A stretch of DNA of 64,000 bases from Myrica gale (taxonomy: Eukaryota; Streptophyta; Magnoliopsida; Fagales; Myricaceae). Position numbers and translations under genes: made by a program. The notes below the pieces were generated by a model that made no database searches, was not told where the DNA came from, and worked only from the letters and a program-made list of their open reading frames with translations. Positions 12,501-25,372 of this stretch are shown piece by piece (positions within the stretch are counted from its first letter, which is position 1; each line of letters starts with the position of its first letter). The stretch lies in NCBI GenBank assembly GCA_963930655.1, contig OZ005609.1:26606501-26670500 (forward strand). The letters run 5' to 3'.

Positions 12501-15500
12501 CTAACCTCTTGTGGAACTCAACCGCTGTGCTGCACGTTCAATACTGAATTCATGCCGGTGTAAGCCATGCCACAACTTGTTTGGATTATCACCCCGAAAT
12601 CCGAACTTAGCTATATGCTGGTGCAGGGCCTCCAAATTGACAAGAGGGATAGTTGTTGGTCGTCCATGAGCACACTGGAGAACGAACTTTTTGCAGTTAA
12701 TCAAGACTCTCTCTCCGTAAAGAGAATGAAACAATTTGTACAAACACCTCCGAAAATTGTTTCCGCAAAGATTAACAACTCACCTGGAAACAAAGTGTGG
12801 TCTGCTTTAGCTCTTGAACAATGAGGGAACATTCTGAAGGTAACAAAGAGTCCCCAAACATAATTGCACCTGAATATAGAGTACAACAAATCAATGCACA
12901 ATTGAATGTGCACAAAGAAAAAGTGCTCTTGTTTAGGTAATTACGCATTAATGCATAACATGATGTCTACAGCATAACCCCTCCCCCCTCTCTGTTGAGA
13001 GAGGGCAGCCTTTAGAAGCAAACGGTTGGTAATCCAGAGATAATCAACAATTATTCTTTTCTACTCATACCATCCTTCATGAATTTCCTGTTTCTAGAGA
13101 GATAAGCAGTGTACCCCTGCATGCTTTCATATTAAGGACTCGAAGAACAGATGATGGCATTGTTGATGATCCATCTGTATCAGCAAGCTAGAGATGGCAC
13201 AGTAAACTGGAGTTATGAAAGACATTGGATATGGTTTAAAGAAGACTTATATATATAAAAAAAAGATATGGTTTAAAGAAGGTATAGCCTAGAGGATAAT
13301 GAAAACAGAAGGCAATGTTCCGGAAACGGAATGCTACAAAATACCTGATGAAGAAATTCCAAAAGATCTGCATCGGACAAATTGACACCTAAAATATTGG
13401 GTACCTGCATGTGTTTGACAGAAAGCAGTTGTATCACAAGGATAAGCAAATGGGGGCACATCTGTTTTGTAAAGTAACTTATATTTGCAATAAATATCCT
13501 CTGTGGATGCAACCAGAAAGAATCAAATACTAGTTGTTTGACTTGAAAGAATCAAATACTAGTTGTTTGACTTGATTCAGTGAATTGAGCTTCGCCAAGG
13601 TTGAATTGAGCTTCGCCTAATCTTTTCTAAGTTCAGGGTCAGACCATTTAAGTCGAGCACAAGCTCAACCTCATGGAACAAGAAAGTTTCAGTATATTCT
13701 TATAAAAAATATTCTACTCATCCAAATATTTGTCTTTACACTTATACAAAAGTAGCTCAAAGGTTATCATGTATAGGCTTGCAAGCTTATGGACCAAGCA
13801 CAGGTGGATCACAGAGCCACAAGTCGAGCAAAGCTCTAGCAGCTCACCGACCATTTATCTCATTTGCAGTCCTCATATTAAGCAATGACCACCCAACTGT
13901 GGCTTCATCAAAAAGCAAAGGCGGATAAATATCTTTCACTGACATGCTTTCAGTTTACAGAAAAAATCGAATGCAAGAAGCGGAGAAGAAAAGATCTAGT
14001 GCTTCACCGCAATAAGTGTGACAACTGTTGACCGCCTGTGGAGAAGATTCAAATTCCTGCCAAAGTGTATTATTTTAGGAACCGCAAAAAGGTGATGGGC
14101 AAGCAAATAAAAAGGGATAAATCAATCAGTTCATTCAGAAAAGGGAAGAATTATAGAAAATGACGAACTATATAACAGACAAACTCCTAGCTAGCCTCCT
14201 AATAAGTGTCAGAAATCTAATGCACATTAAACACTGAGCCAAAAATGCCTTCAGAGTTCACTCTGAAGCAATGAAGTTCTATCCGTTTTGTTTATATTTT
14301 GGAACACTTTGCCAAAACTCTAAACAATGTCATGTTCTATACAGGTATCCAGACTTACATTCTTCCCTTTAGACGCTCAGTACTGTACTCTGTCTATTAG
14401 CTTATCAACACGTATGAAGTTTTAAGAGGTACAGAATACCTCTTAAAAGACCTTGCATCTTGATCATATATGTTGCAGATCCAACCCCAATCTTTTACTT
14501 GTTCAGAATAATTTTGGAGTAACTCATAGGCAATCTCCGGCAGGAACTGTTAACACCACATTTAAGCTTAAGTTTAGAATTTCAGAGCAGCTCGAACATC
14601 CCATATGCCAAAAGACTCTGACATAGCATCAAATTCAGACACTACCATCTCTTGTTCAGCGTCAAGATAATGAATCGTCTTTGCTTCTCCAGACAATACC
14701 TAAGTAGTCCAATAGTCTTATGAGCAACAGTAGATATCCCCATCAAAAGTTCAAACAAAAAAACATTTTTACCTTCTTACGCAGTTCTTCCAGTCGGATC
14801 CTTTCATCTGCAGCATGCTGTAGAGAGGGACCACTGCCAAAGTCATGACTGCATCCAAATGTATGCAGAGTATATGTGTGACTGCATGTGTGTTCACGTG
14901 TAAATGTGTGCACATTTTGAGAATGCATGTTTATATAGGTGTCTCATTTGACTAATGAATTTCTCACTAAGCGTGTCTAAAAGTATGTCCACTTATGCCC
15001 AAACAAATAACTAGTGTGAAGAAAGGAGACAACTGTGTCTAACATATTTGAATATAATTTCCATCAGACATGAAATTATATAAGTAGAATGAGAATTATG
15101 GCCCTTGTTTTCCTCCTAAGACCACCATGCAATCCAGTACTAGGCCAAAATCAAGTCAAATGCATACATCTTTCTATTGCTGCCCCCAATGACCGACCGA
15201 AAGCAGATAGCATGAGTATGAAGGAAAGAAAGATCCAAAACAAGTATTCATCAATAGACCTGGTCAATAACAGCAAGCGTTCCACCAGCCACAATGGGAA
15301 TGAATTTCTTATCCAACTGTTGAAGTACTTTGGCATTACCCAGGCAGTTCTTGTTTATCGATGCAGGAACTAAATCACCAACAAGATTCAAGAATCCTAT
15401 AGAGATGTCAAGAATAGTATTTACATCGTATATATCACCGGATTTATTCCTGTTCTGTACAAAAAACATAAAATCCATCACTCATTCATTAGTTAAACAG

Positions 15501-18500
15501 ATGATTAAATGACTCCTCTGTAAGTACCTTGAACAGTGATGAAAAGGTCACACGTATTTAATAAATCGCATACATTTGCAAAATTACTCAACTGTTGTCA
15601 GGGAAGAACAATTACGCCATTTGGACCAACAATCAGCAGGATCTTGGGTCTCCTTGGTGGTGAAGACTGAAAGATGGGATCACAATATCATGTAAATCTA
15701 TTTCACGTGTGTATGTATAAACATGTCCTTATCATTTGATATCATAAACCAAGAAATTCTTTCTTGAATGAACACTAGTCATCACAAACAAGCATAATTA
15801 ACCCTAACATGGACATTACCTTTATCTGGAATCCTATCTTGAATATCTGAATAAAGGGACTGTTCAAAATTTTCACCATCTTCAATCTCCTTCTGGTTTG
15901 CTGAAATGCCCGTGATCTTTTCCATTTGTTTCCTGAAAGAAAGGCCAAGTTAAGTAAGAAATTAAGCAACAGGATTTTGAATCAGAAGTGCTACGATAAG
16001 GAAACAAGATAAAACTAAAAGCAAAAGAACGAAGTACCTAGTGTCTGACAACAAATGTGCAGCAGACAGCGGAGTGGAATATAAATGACAAACATCAGAA
16101 GGTTGTTTGGCATGCTTCAACTGATCAGCTTCTGTAACAATTACAGGTGTAATTTGTGAGCTTGGCATTATTTTCCAAGTATTAAAAGGCAACGCAAATC
16201 ACAAACAAACCTGAATAAGGAAGAGCATTAGTGAAGGTTTGGGCTTTGGGTTTTCCTGCTTTCATAGTGGAACCATGATTTAAAGAAAAAAACCTCCTTT
16301 TGCCTCTGTAAAATGGTGGAGCTGAATGGCTTCTTCTTGATCTTTCTTTAGGAAAATGATCCTGTTCATAATGTAGATATCTCATTGCATGCATTTGGCT
16401 TTCGTGTTTGTCAACACTTGTGTATTCTTTAGCGTATGTGTCCAGATAAAACAAGTCATTCACATCAGGCAATATCTCTGGACGTTCAGGAGAAAATGTA
16501 AATTCTCGATCAGGTCTCTGAAGAATTTTGCAGTCATCTCTACATAAACCAGCACAGTCATCGAAATCTAACTTGTTATACATACAAGTTGAGGTGCAAT
16601 TTTCCTGTATAGAGCCCTTAGACATGATATCGAAATCAAATTTGCAGTCCATCTTTCCCGCTTTAAGAAAATGCCCAGAACTTTCCCTAACTGCATTTTT
16701 ATCCCCAAAATGCTCAATGTCCCAAGAAGTGGCTTGAACCAAGGGATCTGAAGTTGAGGAACACCAGTCAATGGCAAAGTTTACTTTGTGCATGACTGAA
16801 TCAGATTCAAGAACATCTTCAATGAAATGCTCTCTATTAGATGGGATTGACTGTATTAAAGCTCTGGATGGGAAATTGAAATCTGAAGCCACATCACATT
16901 TTGTGCTTTCTCCGGTAAAGGGTGGAGAACTTGATGCCTCATCGTGCCACCAGGTCCTTGGAAGGAAATCTAAACTCTGGTTGCCACCATCGTCGAGAAT
17001 ATTGACTCTGTCATTAGCACTTGCCTGCTTCTTATAGGCCCTAAAGCCATCCCTCTGAAATTCAGATATCTCATCCTTTGAGAACCAATCCCTCTCAATT
17101 GGAAGGTTTTGTCGTGAGGAGAAACCCTGCAGCAAAGGTTTTTCAACACTCCTGCTAACCAAGTCACAAGCTAATGCCATCCCTGTTGATTCACTCCCCA
17201 CATCTGGATCAACATGAAATAATCCACCTCCCCATCCAGAACTTAAGCTATTGTCTACATTATCATTGGATATATTCCTCAAGAAACTCTCCCCAACAAA
17301 AAATTTGTTATCAGATATCAACGTTTGGTTGCCATGCTTACAGGTTGCTGAGCATATGCTTTTAGCTTCGAGACCATCCCATGATTGAATAGCATAATCA
17401 GTTTGGCAAACAAAGCCCATTTCAAGTTCCTCTTTAAATTCACCATTTTTATGCATTCCATCACCTCCCAAAAGACAAAAATGGTCGACCTCTTTGGTTA
17501 GCATCTCTGAAGGGGTAGAGCAAATGCCAAGAGAAGCTTTATGGTTCTTGATCCCGCATTTCCCTTTTGCTATTTCAGAGGCTTCTGAAAAATCTGCATT
17601 AAAAGAATCCAACACAAAAAAGGTGGTATTACCTATGAGCTCAGACCAAAATTGCTCCATGGTGTCCACAAGTATGCACTTAGATAGTTATCAATATCTT
17701 TCTGCCTTTTTTTGACTCAAATACCATGATTAAATACAACATCTAGACTACATGGAACTGTTTAAATTTTGAAACTGAGGAAGTCCATCTTTTACCTTCT
17801 TCTGCTGATATTATGTCATCAACTTCCTTCCAGATTTGATCTTTTGTTATCTCATCAGCTACGTGACTAATAGAATCCCCTGAAAACATCTTCCAGGTTA
17901 ATACAAGTTTTAAAACACACTGAATCCAATAAATGTTAGCAATTAGCAAGATTCCATTGTAGGGGTTATACCAAGAGTTAGATAGCCCTTCCAACATTGT
18001 TGAATGGCCTTCTCAATGAAGGTAAGTATAGGAGCCCAATCCTGGCAAAAGTGGAATAAATCAGTGGTGTCCAAGGAAAGTAATGGATCTCCTAACTATT
18101 CACTCCTTCTAGGAGCTTTTAACAAAAGGAGAGAGTAAGAATTTTCCTGTCTGCAGTGACGGAGCAAATTCACAGTTTTGTTATTTCAGTATTGGAGGCA
18201 TTTATTCCAAAATAAATAAATTGAAGCAAAGTCTAAAAAAATACGAGATCAACAATTCAACAATACTCTAAGCCACTCAACCTTTCAAATTCAAAATAGA
18301 TAAATTCAGAGGCACTCAGGGTAATCAGTAGCAATTAATAAAAATTAGATTTACAATCAGACAAGAAAGTGTGTTACCTTGAACTCAACGTTTGTCTTTG
18401 ATGGTTCAAAGGTTAAATCGTACAAAGATCGAGGGCAAATTAGATTCAGAATATAAGCTGGAGAGGCTTGAGACCTACTTCTCTTCCGATTTTGGGACTG

Positions 18501-21178
18501 ATAATTGACTTTCCAGGGACCCAAACACTGAAAGCTAGCGGCCAATTGATTCAACAGTTTATGAATTGGACCGTTGCAGACAAACCGTGAGTTAATATCT
18601 GCTAATGTGAAGGTCACAATATTAGAATAGCTAATCATCTCCAACCTCAAGACATCCACCTAAAGATCTCTATATTGCCTAGAGGTATACACAGTCATGG
18701 ATACAGACATATTGAAAGGCCTGCAAAAAATAGGCAGCATGTAAGTATAAAACAGAAGGATAAAACAAAAGATCAAGCATGCAGCTATCATTAAAATAAT
18801 CATTACAAATCTTCTACCTTAATTTCAAAGCCATCATAGGGACCAGATATGTAGCCGGAAAGCCTTAATCTACCATCGCTAGCATTCAATTTTTGAAGAG
18901 AGTCGGAGGCTTCAATCCCAAACTCACTTGACAATAGTGACAAAGGAGTAGTAGGAAATGTACAAAGAAGCTCGTCCCCACTACATGAAGAAAATACAAA
19001 TATAAGAAAACAAGCATGATAAATAAATTCACTCCAACTTGCAAATGTGACAGAAAGACACCTTTCTATATCGACAACTTTGAAAGAAACCAGCGAGTGG
19101 ACAAGGCCAATCCTCAGTACGCATTTCTTGACTGAGTGCAACACCTTCTTGGGGCTAACAATTTCAGTAACACAATTGAAAATCAAAAGTTTACTAGGTC
19201 AGTTCAAATGGAAGTTCAATGGTTATTTTAGTTCTCAAGTAGCTGAGAATCATATTTTCTAAAACAACATGGAGAGTATGAATCGGCCCTAAAAGAAGGA
19301 ACCTGGATTGTATATATTTCCTCCGAACAGGTTGGTTATAAAATAAATCCCGCACATTAACTGCAAAAAGTCAAGCAATTAGCTGAAAGTTTGTTGTTTA
19401 CATAATTAACAAATATAGAGAACATTAAAGTTACCTTCATGATCACGCAGAATAAAAGGACAAAAATATGAACAAGCCTTTTACTGAAAACTAAACAAGC
19501 CAACCAATCCCAATGCCTAAAATACATAGATGAAGGTAGTTCAAATTATGTTAAGTTTGTTCATTATGGGGGTGGGAACGAGGGGGGGGGGAGATTTCAG
19601 GCATGAATCGCATGAATGAACAGAGGATGTGTCCTATTTTGCTAAAGACAACTTTTTACCTGTGGTCCCTATGTCTTTCCTGTCATCATCAATTCCAAGA
19701 TATAAGCACTTGCATCCCTGAACAGAGTACCATAAAAGTAAACCTAGAGCCAAGCTTGCATGAGTAGCAGCAAAAATAAGCAACTTGCTCCTGGCATGCG
19801 ATGATTAAAACAATAACAAGCCGCTCATACCTTGATGACTTTGCGGTATCCATTTGGCCTCCCATAAGCTTTTGTTACAATTTCCAACAATGAGACATCA
19901 GAAATGGAAGCCAATGCTTCTCCCCGAAAGCCGAAGCTCCCTCTTGAAGTATCCATATCAGTTGACTGGTGAAACTTTGATGTCGCTGGTTCAGAAATTT
20001 GTCCATGCCCAACCATTATTACAAGCACCAGCTAGCAACCTCAAACACACATAGTATACATCCTATAACTAATGCACCATAATTTATACCACGAGACCAA
20101 CATCTGACGCCCTCATAATGGACCTAGATGTGTTTATACTCCGCCTGTATCCTCACCATGGTCAATGTGAATTAGAACTTAGACATGCCAAGACAGCATT
20201 CAACTCTTCCATTATCCTCTTGATGGACAGAGCATATTAGTTGGTGAACACTTCTGTTTCTTTCTTTCTAAGATATGTATACAAGCAAGGAAATCAACAT
20301 CTGTTTGGACGAAAATCTCATTAATCCTGATAAGGAGACTACTGCAGATCTGATGATCCACACAAACAGTCTAGGACAAGTAAGTTAGCCTGATAAGTAG
20401 TTGCCTATCATTAACTTTAAGAAGAACCAAGCAAACCATTTGGTATCAATCAGGATAAAAAGGGTTTTTATTCAAAACCAAACTCATTACCTAATAGAGT
20501 CTCATCGGGTCATAAACACAAATTTTGGTAGTCCAAACACATTTTATAACAATCAGTGTTTAATTGTTTTGAGCACCCTGACCCCAAATAAAAAGGGACA
20601 AAAAACTGATATATGAGTAGTTTAAAGAACCAAAAATGACAAGCAAATGACTGTAACTCCAAAACGTTACCACTTGAAAACCATTATAACCCTCAAGAAG
20701 AAGATTCCTGGCAAAATACAACAATATAAGATTGATAACTTGGTTACCATATCTTTCTCCCAACAAAACCAATCCATCGCGAGTAATTCCGTGTCCTGCA
20801 AATACATTAAATGGAACAGAATAATGTTGAGACCACCCCTGCAATACAGATTGAAGCCACTGAAGAACATCTGTACCTACCGTCATCCACCACTTTTACA
20901 AAGCAGGTTCCAACACCGACATAAACCAATACCTGCAACAAGAAGTTAAAGATGTTGTTTACCACGAAAAATTTGATGGCACTGAAGATAAATTAAGTCC
21001 ACTCCGCTGAAGCATGGAATAATTCAGATGACATTGACTTCATAGTTACTACCTTTGTTGCACCAGCGTCCAGACTGTTAAAAACCAGCTCTTCCACAAC
21101 CCTCGCAAGGTCAAAGAGGATTGCGCCAGAACGCACCGAACTACGAACTGCCTCTGGCAAGGGATTGATGCTCCTCAT
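12501..21178 (-). CDS. MLH3: DNA mismatch repair protein MLH3 (MutL homolog)
   Basis: MutL-family ATPase/endonuclease; partner of MLH1 in meiotic crossover resolution (MutLgamma) and mismatch repair. Twenty-five exons on the minus strand: 21178-21053, 20932-20881, 20795-20748, 19985-19831, 19717-19660, 19360-19303, 19154-19062, 18980-18818, 18720-18705, 18598-18378, 18041-17972, 17879-17796, 17584-16211, 16131-16038, 15932-15820, 15666-15593, 15454-15260, 14817-14773, 14699-14646, 14546-14440, 14056-14008, 13404-13345, 13187-13115, 12869-12784, 12674-12501. They sum to 3642 bp, 1213 aa (Arabidopsis about 1190 as remembered). GHKL ATPase motifs are intact: VVEELVFNSLDAGATK (I), VVDDG (II), FGFRGEALAS (III). 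The C terminus has the endonuclease motif DQHAADERIRLE (about 997-1008), ACRGAIMFGD and CFQCAHGRP. Exon 13 (1.37 kb) is the variable linker. Exon 13 start is ambiguous (17584 or 17593, both in frame); the donor of exon 16 is the least certain. Confidence 0.93.
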
Positions 21179-23380
21179 CGAGAATTAAGCTGAAAATTAC
21201 AAAATAGTTGCAACCATTGCAAATCATTCTTTAATTTAGACCACATTTATTTGTAGATTTTAGAGATTCGGGATTTATTTATTCACAGAAACACACACCA
21301 CAACTTGGAAATATATCTGCCTGTACAACAACCCAATTTTATTGAAGTTGCGTTTTTTTTTTCTGGGTACACAAATGAAACACTCAACTTTAAAGTCCAC
21401 AAATGGAGCAGTCGAAACTTTCTCCTGTCTTTTTGTTTTTGTTTTTGTGAAGAAGATGAGTACATGAAGAAGCATATGTACACGTACACAAGCACAGAGG
21501 CATGCGTGCAAGCATATCGATTTCACATTGTTTTCTAATGTCTCTTAGCTTTCCCAGGAAAAAGCTTAAACGTTTAAGGCTTTCGGTTCGAAATTCTCAT
21601 TTTCAGACCGAATATGTGGAACAAAAAAAACAAAAAAAAACCGGACAAGACGGGGGAAGACGAATTGAACTGCTTCGCTTACCAGATGATACGCTTATCA
21701 TAAGGGGTTAGGGTTAGGGTTAGGGTTAGGTTTTGGAACCAACGTCAACGTCGACGTTTAAGCAGACCATCAGCGTCGGTCCGCTGGAGTGGGATTTGAA
21801 CTGGGGCGACTGAAGAAGAAAAAGGGCGGTCAAGGAATGGTATAAATGGTTGTGCTCTATTGAGATCACGGGGGCAGAGCTTACACGCGTTAAAGGAGTT
21901 ATGTCGTTGGCGGACACGTGTAACTCTATGTGTAACGGCCAGTACTAAAGATGATATTTTTCGGTTTTATTCTTTTTGACGGCTGTAGTATTTATTTTGG
22001 TCGGAGCGACATCTGTTTAAAGTTTCTCCCGTAGGAAATGAAAGTCGCTATCTACGAGCTACAAGTGTCTCTTAGGGGCATTATAATGATGCGTAATTAC
22101 CAAAAATACCTAGTTTGTAATCTGGGTTACGTTGGTGTTGAAAAGTTTAATAGGATTCGAAGAATTTTGTGAATTTTTAGGTAATGTTAAAATTGTATTG
22201 GTGTTTATATAGAAATTGATAGATTGATTATGTTGTGTAAAAAATGATGATGATATTTAAAGTTTGAATATTTAAAGATTAAAAAAAATACAAAAAAATT
22301 GTAAAACGACGAACTGCTGTCATGCTACAGTACAACTACAGTAGCATGACTGCATTTTTAAACCGAACACAGAAGGGGACAAACTGCAGACGGTGGGGGC
22401 CACACATGCCGGCTTCGATTTCACTTTTACCGAACATGAGGCTCGGATGTATTCGAATCCACCGAAAACTTTGAAACCAAACATCTCCCTACACAATCTA
22501 CCTGTCCTCAAAAGGATCTGCTTGCTGGATTTTCCATAAAAATAAAAACAATCCAAGCCTTAAATATGGTTTATGATAAACTTAATTTTCTCAGTAATAA
22601 TTTCTATCTCGTCATAATTTTTTTTCCATTTGTGTGAAATACAACTATTTGACATTTATTATTTACTATTATCAAAAAAAGGTAAGAGATTATTGTTGGC
22701 AAAAAGATATGATAAAAATGAGAAATGGAATATTCAACTAATGAACTTCTTAAGCATGTTAAATAGATAAGTTAATTTCTCACATTTATTTAAAATTTGA
22801 TTAGATTTATGGCACTAGTATGAAATACAATTTCTTGTTCAAATCTATGGTGTAATTTAAGGAAATTTTATATATTAAATGTCGTAAAATTCATGCTGTC
22901 ATAAATTTACACCCACAACATTAAATAAGTATAATTTATACAGACAACTTAATATAAGTAAGGTTCACAAACACATTATGTTTATCTTTCTCTGAATTAT
23001 ATTATTCAATTCCGATAAAGAATCATAGAAGATCATAGTCTATGAATACAAACTATAACTAGTGAACTAAGATATTTTATGCAGTTCAGATCCTCCAAAT
23101 CCATTTAGATAATAGAAATTTGGTGAAATTTTAATTATTATTTATATAAAATTTTAACACAATTGATATTTTAGCATTGTGAAATTGTTTGAGGAAATCT
23201 ATAGATCGGATATTCTCATATATGGGGAGTGAAAGAAAGGTGGCATTTACGTAAAATGGTTTAGTTAGGAGTAAAATGGTGGTTAAATCATAAATGGGAA
23301 TTGAGGTCGTGGGGTTCTAGAACCAGAGCCAATCGATATTCCTTCTGACATCATATCGTATATATAAGCTGATCTTCGAT
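21179..23380. other. Intergenic between MLH3 and the 384-aa protein gene
   Basis: About 2.2 kb before the leader of the next gene, strongly AT-rich from about 22100. It contains a TTAGGG run just upstream of MLH3 and a short perfect inverted repeat near 22319-22350. No coding exon recognised. Confidence 0.5.
21704..21730 (+). repeat. Short TTAGGG array upstream of MLH3
   Basis: Four consecutive TTAGGG-type units (GGGGTTAGGGTTAGGG and on), about 525 bp upstream of the MLH3 start codon. On the MLH3 sense strand it reads CCCTAACCCTAA, overlapping the plant telo-box motif (AAACCCTAA) that is common in promoters of replication and ribosome genes. Most plants have TTTAGGG telomeres, so the six-base unit is not a standard plant telomere tract. 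Confidence 0.75.
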
Positions 23381-24217
23381 TTCCTTCGTGACCTGTAATT
23401 TCTTCCTCATCTCTTTCTCCCCCTCTCTCCCTCTCCGGAAACCCTAATTGAAAGTCTCTCTCCCTCTTAATTAACAAGATCGGCAGGTAAATTCTCAACC
23501 TTCCCTTCCTATGGCCAACTATAACTCTGCTGTATTCTTTATTTTTTTATTATCTGAAAATTCCATGTAATGGGGTTTGAACTGTCTTTGATTTGCATAA
23601 TACAGTGAAATCGAGCTCGTAGCATTCTAGATTCATGTTGATTGTGATCTGATTCTTCGTTTTCAATCGTAATATCCATTTGAGAACGATGAATTCGATG
23701 CTCTACATAGGAATTGGTGTATGAATGAATCTGTGCATGTTTACAGGTCTGAATTCTGCTGTGCTTTCGATCTTTTGGTTTTGTTGGTGAATTGGATGTC
23801 ATTGATGATTTGTTTGGTTGCCGAGAAATCTAAGGTGCTCAAATACTTGTCTGAGATATGGTCAAGTATATTCTTTTTTTTTTCTCTCCTTTGGAAGCCA
23901 AGATATGGAAAGTACGAGTTTATGGCTTAGAATTTCGTTTTATTTTATATTTCATTTATATTTTGAAAAACCAGAAAATGCATGTCTGTGTTTCAATTCA
24001 ATATTCAAAATGGGTTGTATTACTTCCGGTTGATGCAGTATGTGGAGCCTTTTTGTTGGTTTTCAATGTTTCATAATGGGTTTGGTGTTGGATTGGTACT
24101 GAGGTTATAATGTTTTGTGGTTTTTTTTAGCCTGAATGTAAATGGAGCGGCGCATATATCCATGTGGAGAATTATGCAACATTTGGGTGTAAAGTTAAAG
24201 AATAGATAATAGTGTAA
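23381..24217 (+). promoter_or_regulatory. 5' leader with intron of the 384-aa protein gene
   Basis: A pyrimidine-rich leader (about 23400-23430) is followed by AAACCCTAA (telo box, about 23440) and a good donor at CGGCAG|GTAA (exon end 23486). A T-rich acceptor ends at 24130 (TTTTTTTTAG), so a 5'-UTR intron of about 644 bp is likely, as in many plant housekeeping genes. The transcription start is not visible. Confidence 0.6.
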
Positions 24218-25372
24218 ATGGAGTCCAACATATGTGATGTTAATCACTTGGATGCTGACGTCCTTTTGCCTCCCCGAAAGCGTCTGCTTGCTGGATTGAA
24301 AAAGCAAAGCTCGGAAACTGATGGTGCTTCAGGCCTCTCTCTAATTGCTTCTTCTTCTGCCTCCCCTTCTGCATGTGCTTTCACTTCCGGCTCTGCTTCT
24401 GTTCCATCTTCACCCGCTTTAAGTGACTTCGAGATCCGTCTTAACAATCTGTTGAGTTCTCATTCCAATAATCCTAACCTTACACCAGATGAGATAGTAG
24501 AGGCTTCAAAATCTGCAGCTATCAAAGCTGCTAAGGCTGCAGAGGCTGCGAGAGCTGCAGCTGAGGAGAAGGCTGCAATAGCGTCAAAAGCAATGGCTGC
24601 TGCCAAGAGTGCTTTAGATTTGGTTGCCTCATTTTCTGAAGAGGCTGCCTGTAAGGAAAGATACCTGAAAAAGAATAAGCTGAAGAAGCATCTCCCAGTT
24701 CAGCTCTTGTACAAAAAATATCAACCGATTGAGAATAATAAGACAGATGAAGAGTTGGCCCGAAAATTGCATCGAGCTATTAACAGCTCCCCCAGAATCT
24801 CAAAGAATTCTTCAGGTTCTGACTGGAAGGGTCATAAACACAAGAAGCCTAAAAGCTCAGCAAGTTGTGAGAAAAGTAGAGTATCCAATGGGGGTATCTT
24901 ATTGGAAAGACACCCCTCATCTATGTGCAATGGTCATGCTGTGACAAGCAAGGTCTCTGAAGGCTCCATGCGAGAGTTATACACACACAAAGAAGATGAA
25001 AAAGCCTGTAAGTCTGATAAAGCTGGCCAACAAGAGAAGGATAATGATGAAGCGGAATCCAGTGAGCCGAAGGATAAAAATTTGGAAGATGCGTCTCCAA
25101 CTGGTAAAAAGAGGGGAAGAGTGAAGCTAAAAAGGTTGCCCTTAAGCATTTGTACTTTTAGGGATCAGGCAAATCCCAAGGAAGAAATGACTGTGAGAAG
25201 CTTCCCATTGACTGAGAATAACATGGACAATCCTACTGCTGGTAGTACGCCTTTATTTTCAATTGAGCCTTCGGCTGATGATGTGATGCCAATTGGGGCT
25301 ACACCAGTGTGGAAATGCCAGGAATTCAAAGTGCCAGCATGTGTCAAACAAAATAAAGTCCTGCAGTCGTGA
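24218..25372 (+). CDS. Conserved plant protein of unknown function, Ala-rich coiled coil, basic (384 aa)
   Basis: Single-exon coding region of 384 aa; I recognise it as a plant-conserved uncharacterised type but know no function. Visible parts: a basic patch LPPRKRLLAGLKKQ at 17-30; a Ser/Ala-rich low-complexity stretch to about residue 68; FEIRLNNLL at about 72; a long Ala/Lys/Glu helix (about 88-135, with AAIKAAKAAEAARAAAEEKA) that looks coiled coil; then KKNKLKKHLPVQLLYKKYQP and a charged Ser/Lys/Glu-rich region. A basic motif KKRGRVKLKRLPLS near residue 300 could be a nuclear localisation signal. The C terminus (GATPVWKCQEFKVP) is compact. The ATG follows the presumed leader intron and begins MESNICDVNHLDADVLLPP. 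Confidence 0.88.
   Translation: MESNICDVNHLDADVLLPPRKRLLAGLKKQSSETDGASGLSLIASSSASPSACAFTSGSASVPSSPALSDFEIRLNNLLSSHSNNPNLTPDEIVEASKSAAIKAAKAAEAARAAAEEKAAIASKAMAAAKSALDLVASFSEEAACKERYLKKNKLKKHLPVQLLYKKYQPIENNKTDEELARKLHRAINSSPRISKNSSGSDWKGHKHKKPKSSASCEKSRVSNGGILLERHPSSMCNGHAVTSKVSEGSMRELYTHKEDEKACKSDKAGQQEKDNDEAESSEPKDKNLEDASPTGKKRGRVKLKRLPLSICTFRDQANPKEEMTVRSFPLTENNMDNPTAGSTPLFSIEPSADDVMPIGATPVWKCQEFKVPACVKQNKVLQS

Noticed and set aside
20560..20886. 108-aa minus-strand ORF as an independent gene
   Set aside because: Contains MLH3 exon 3 flanked by intron read-through.
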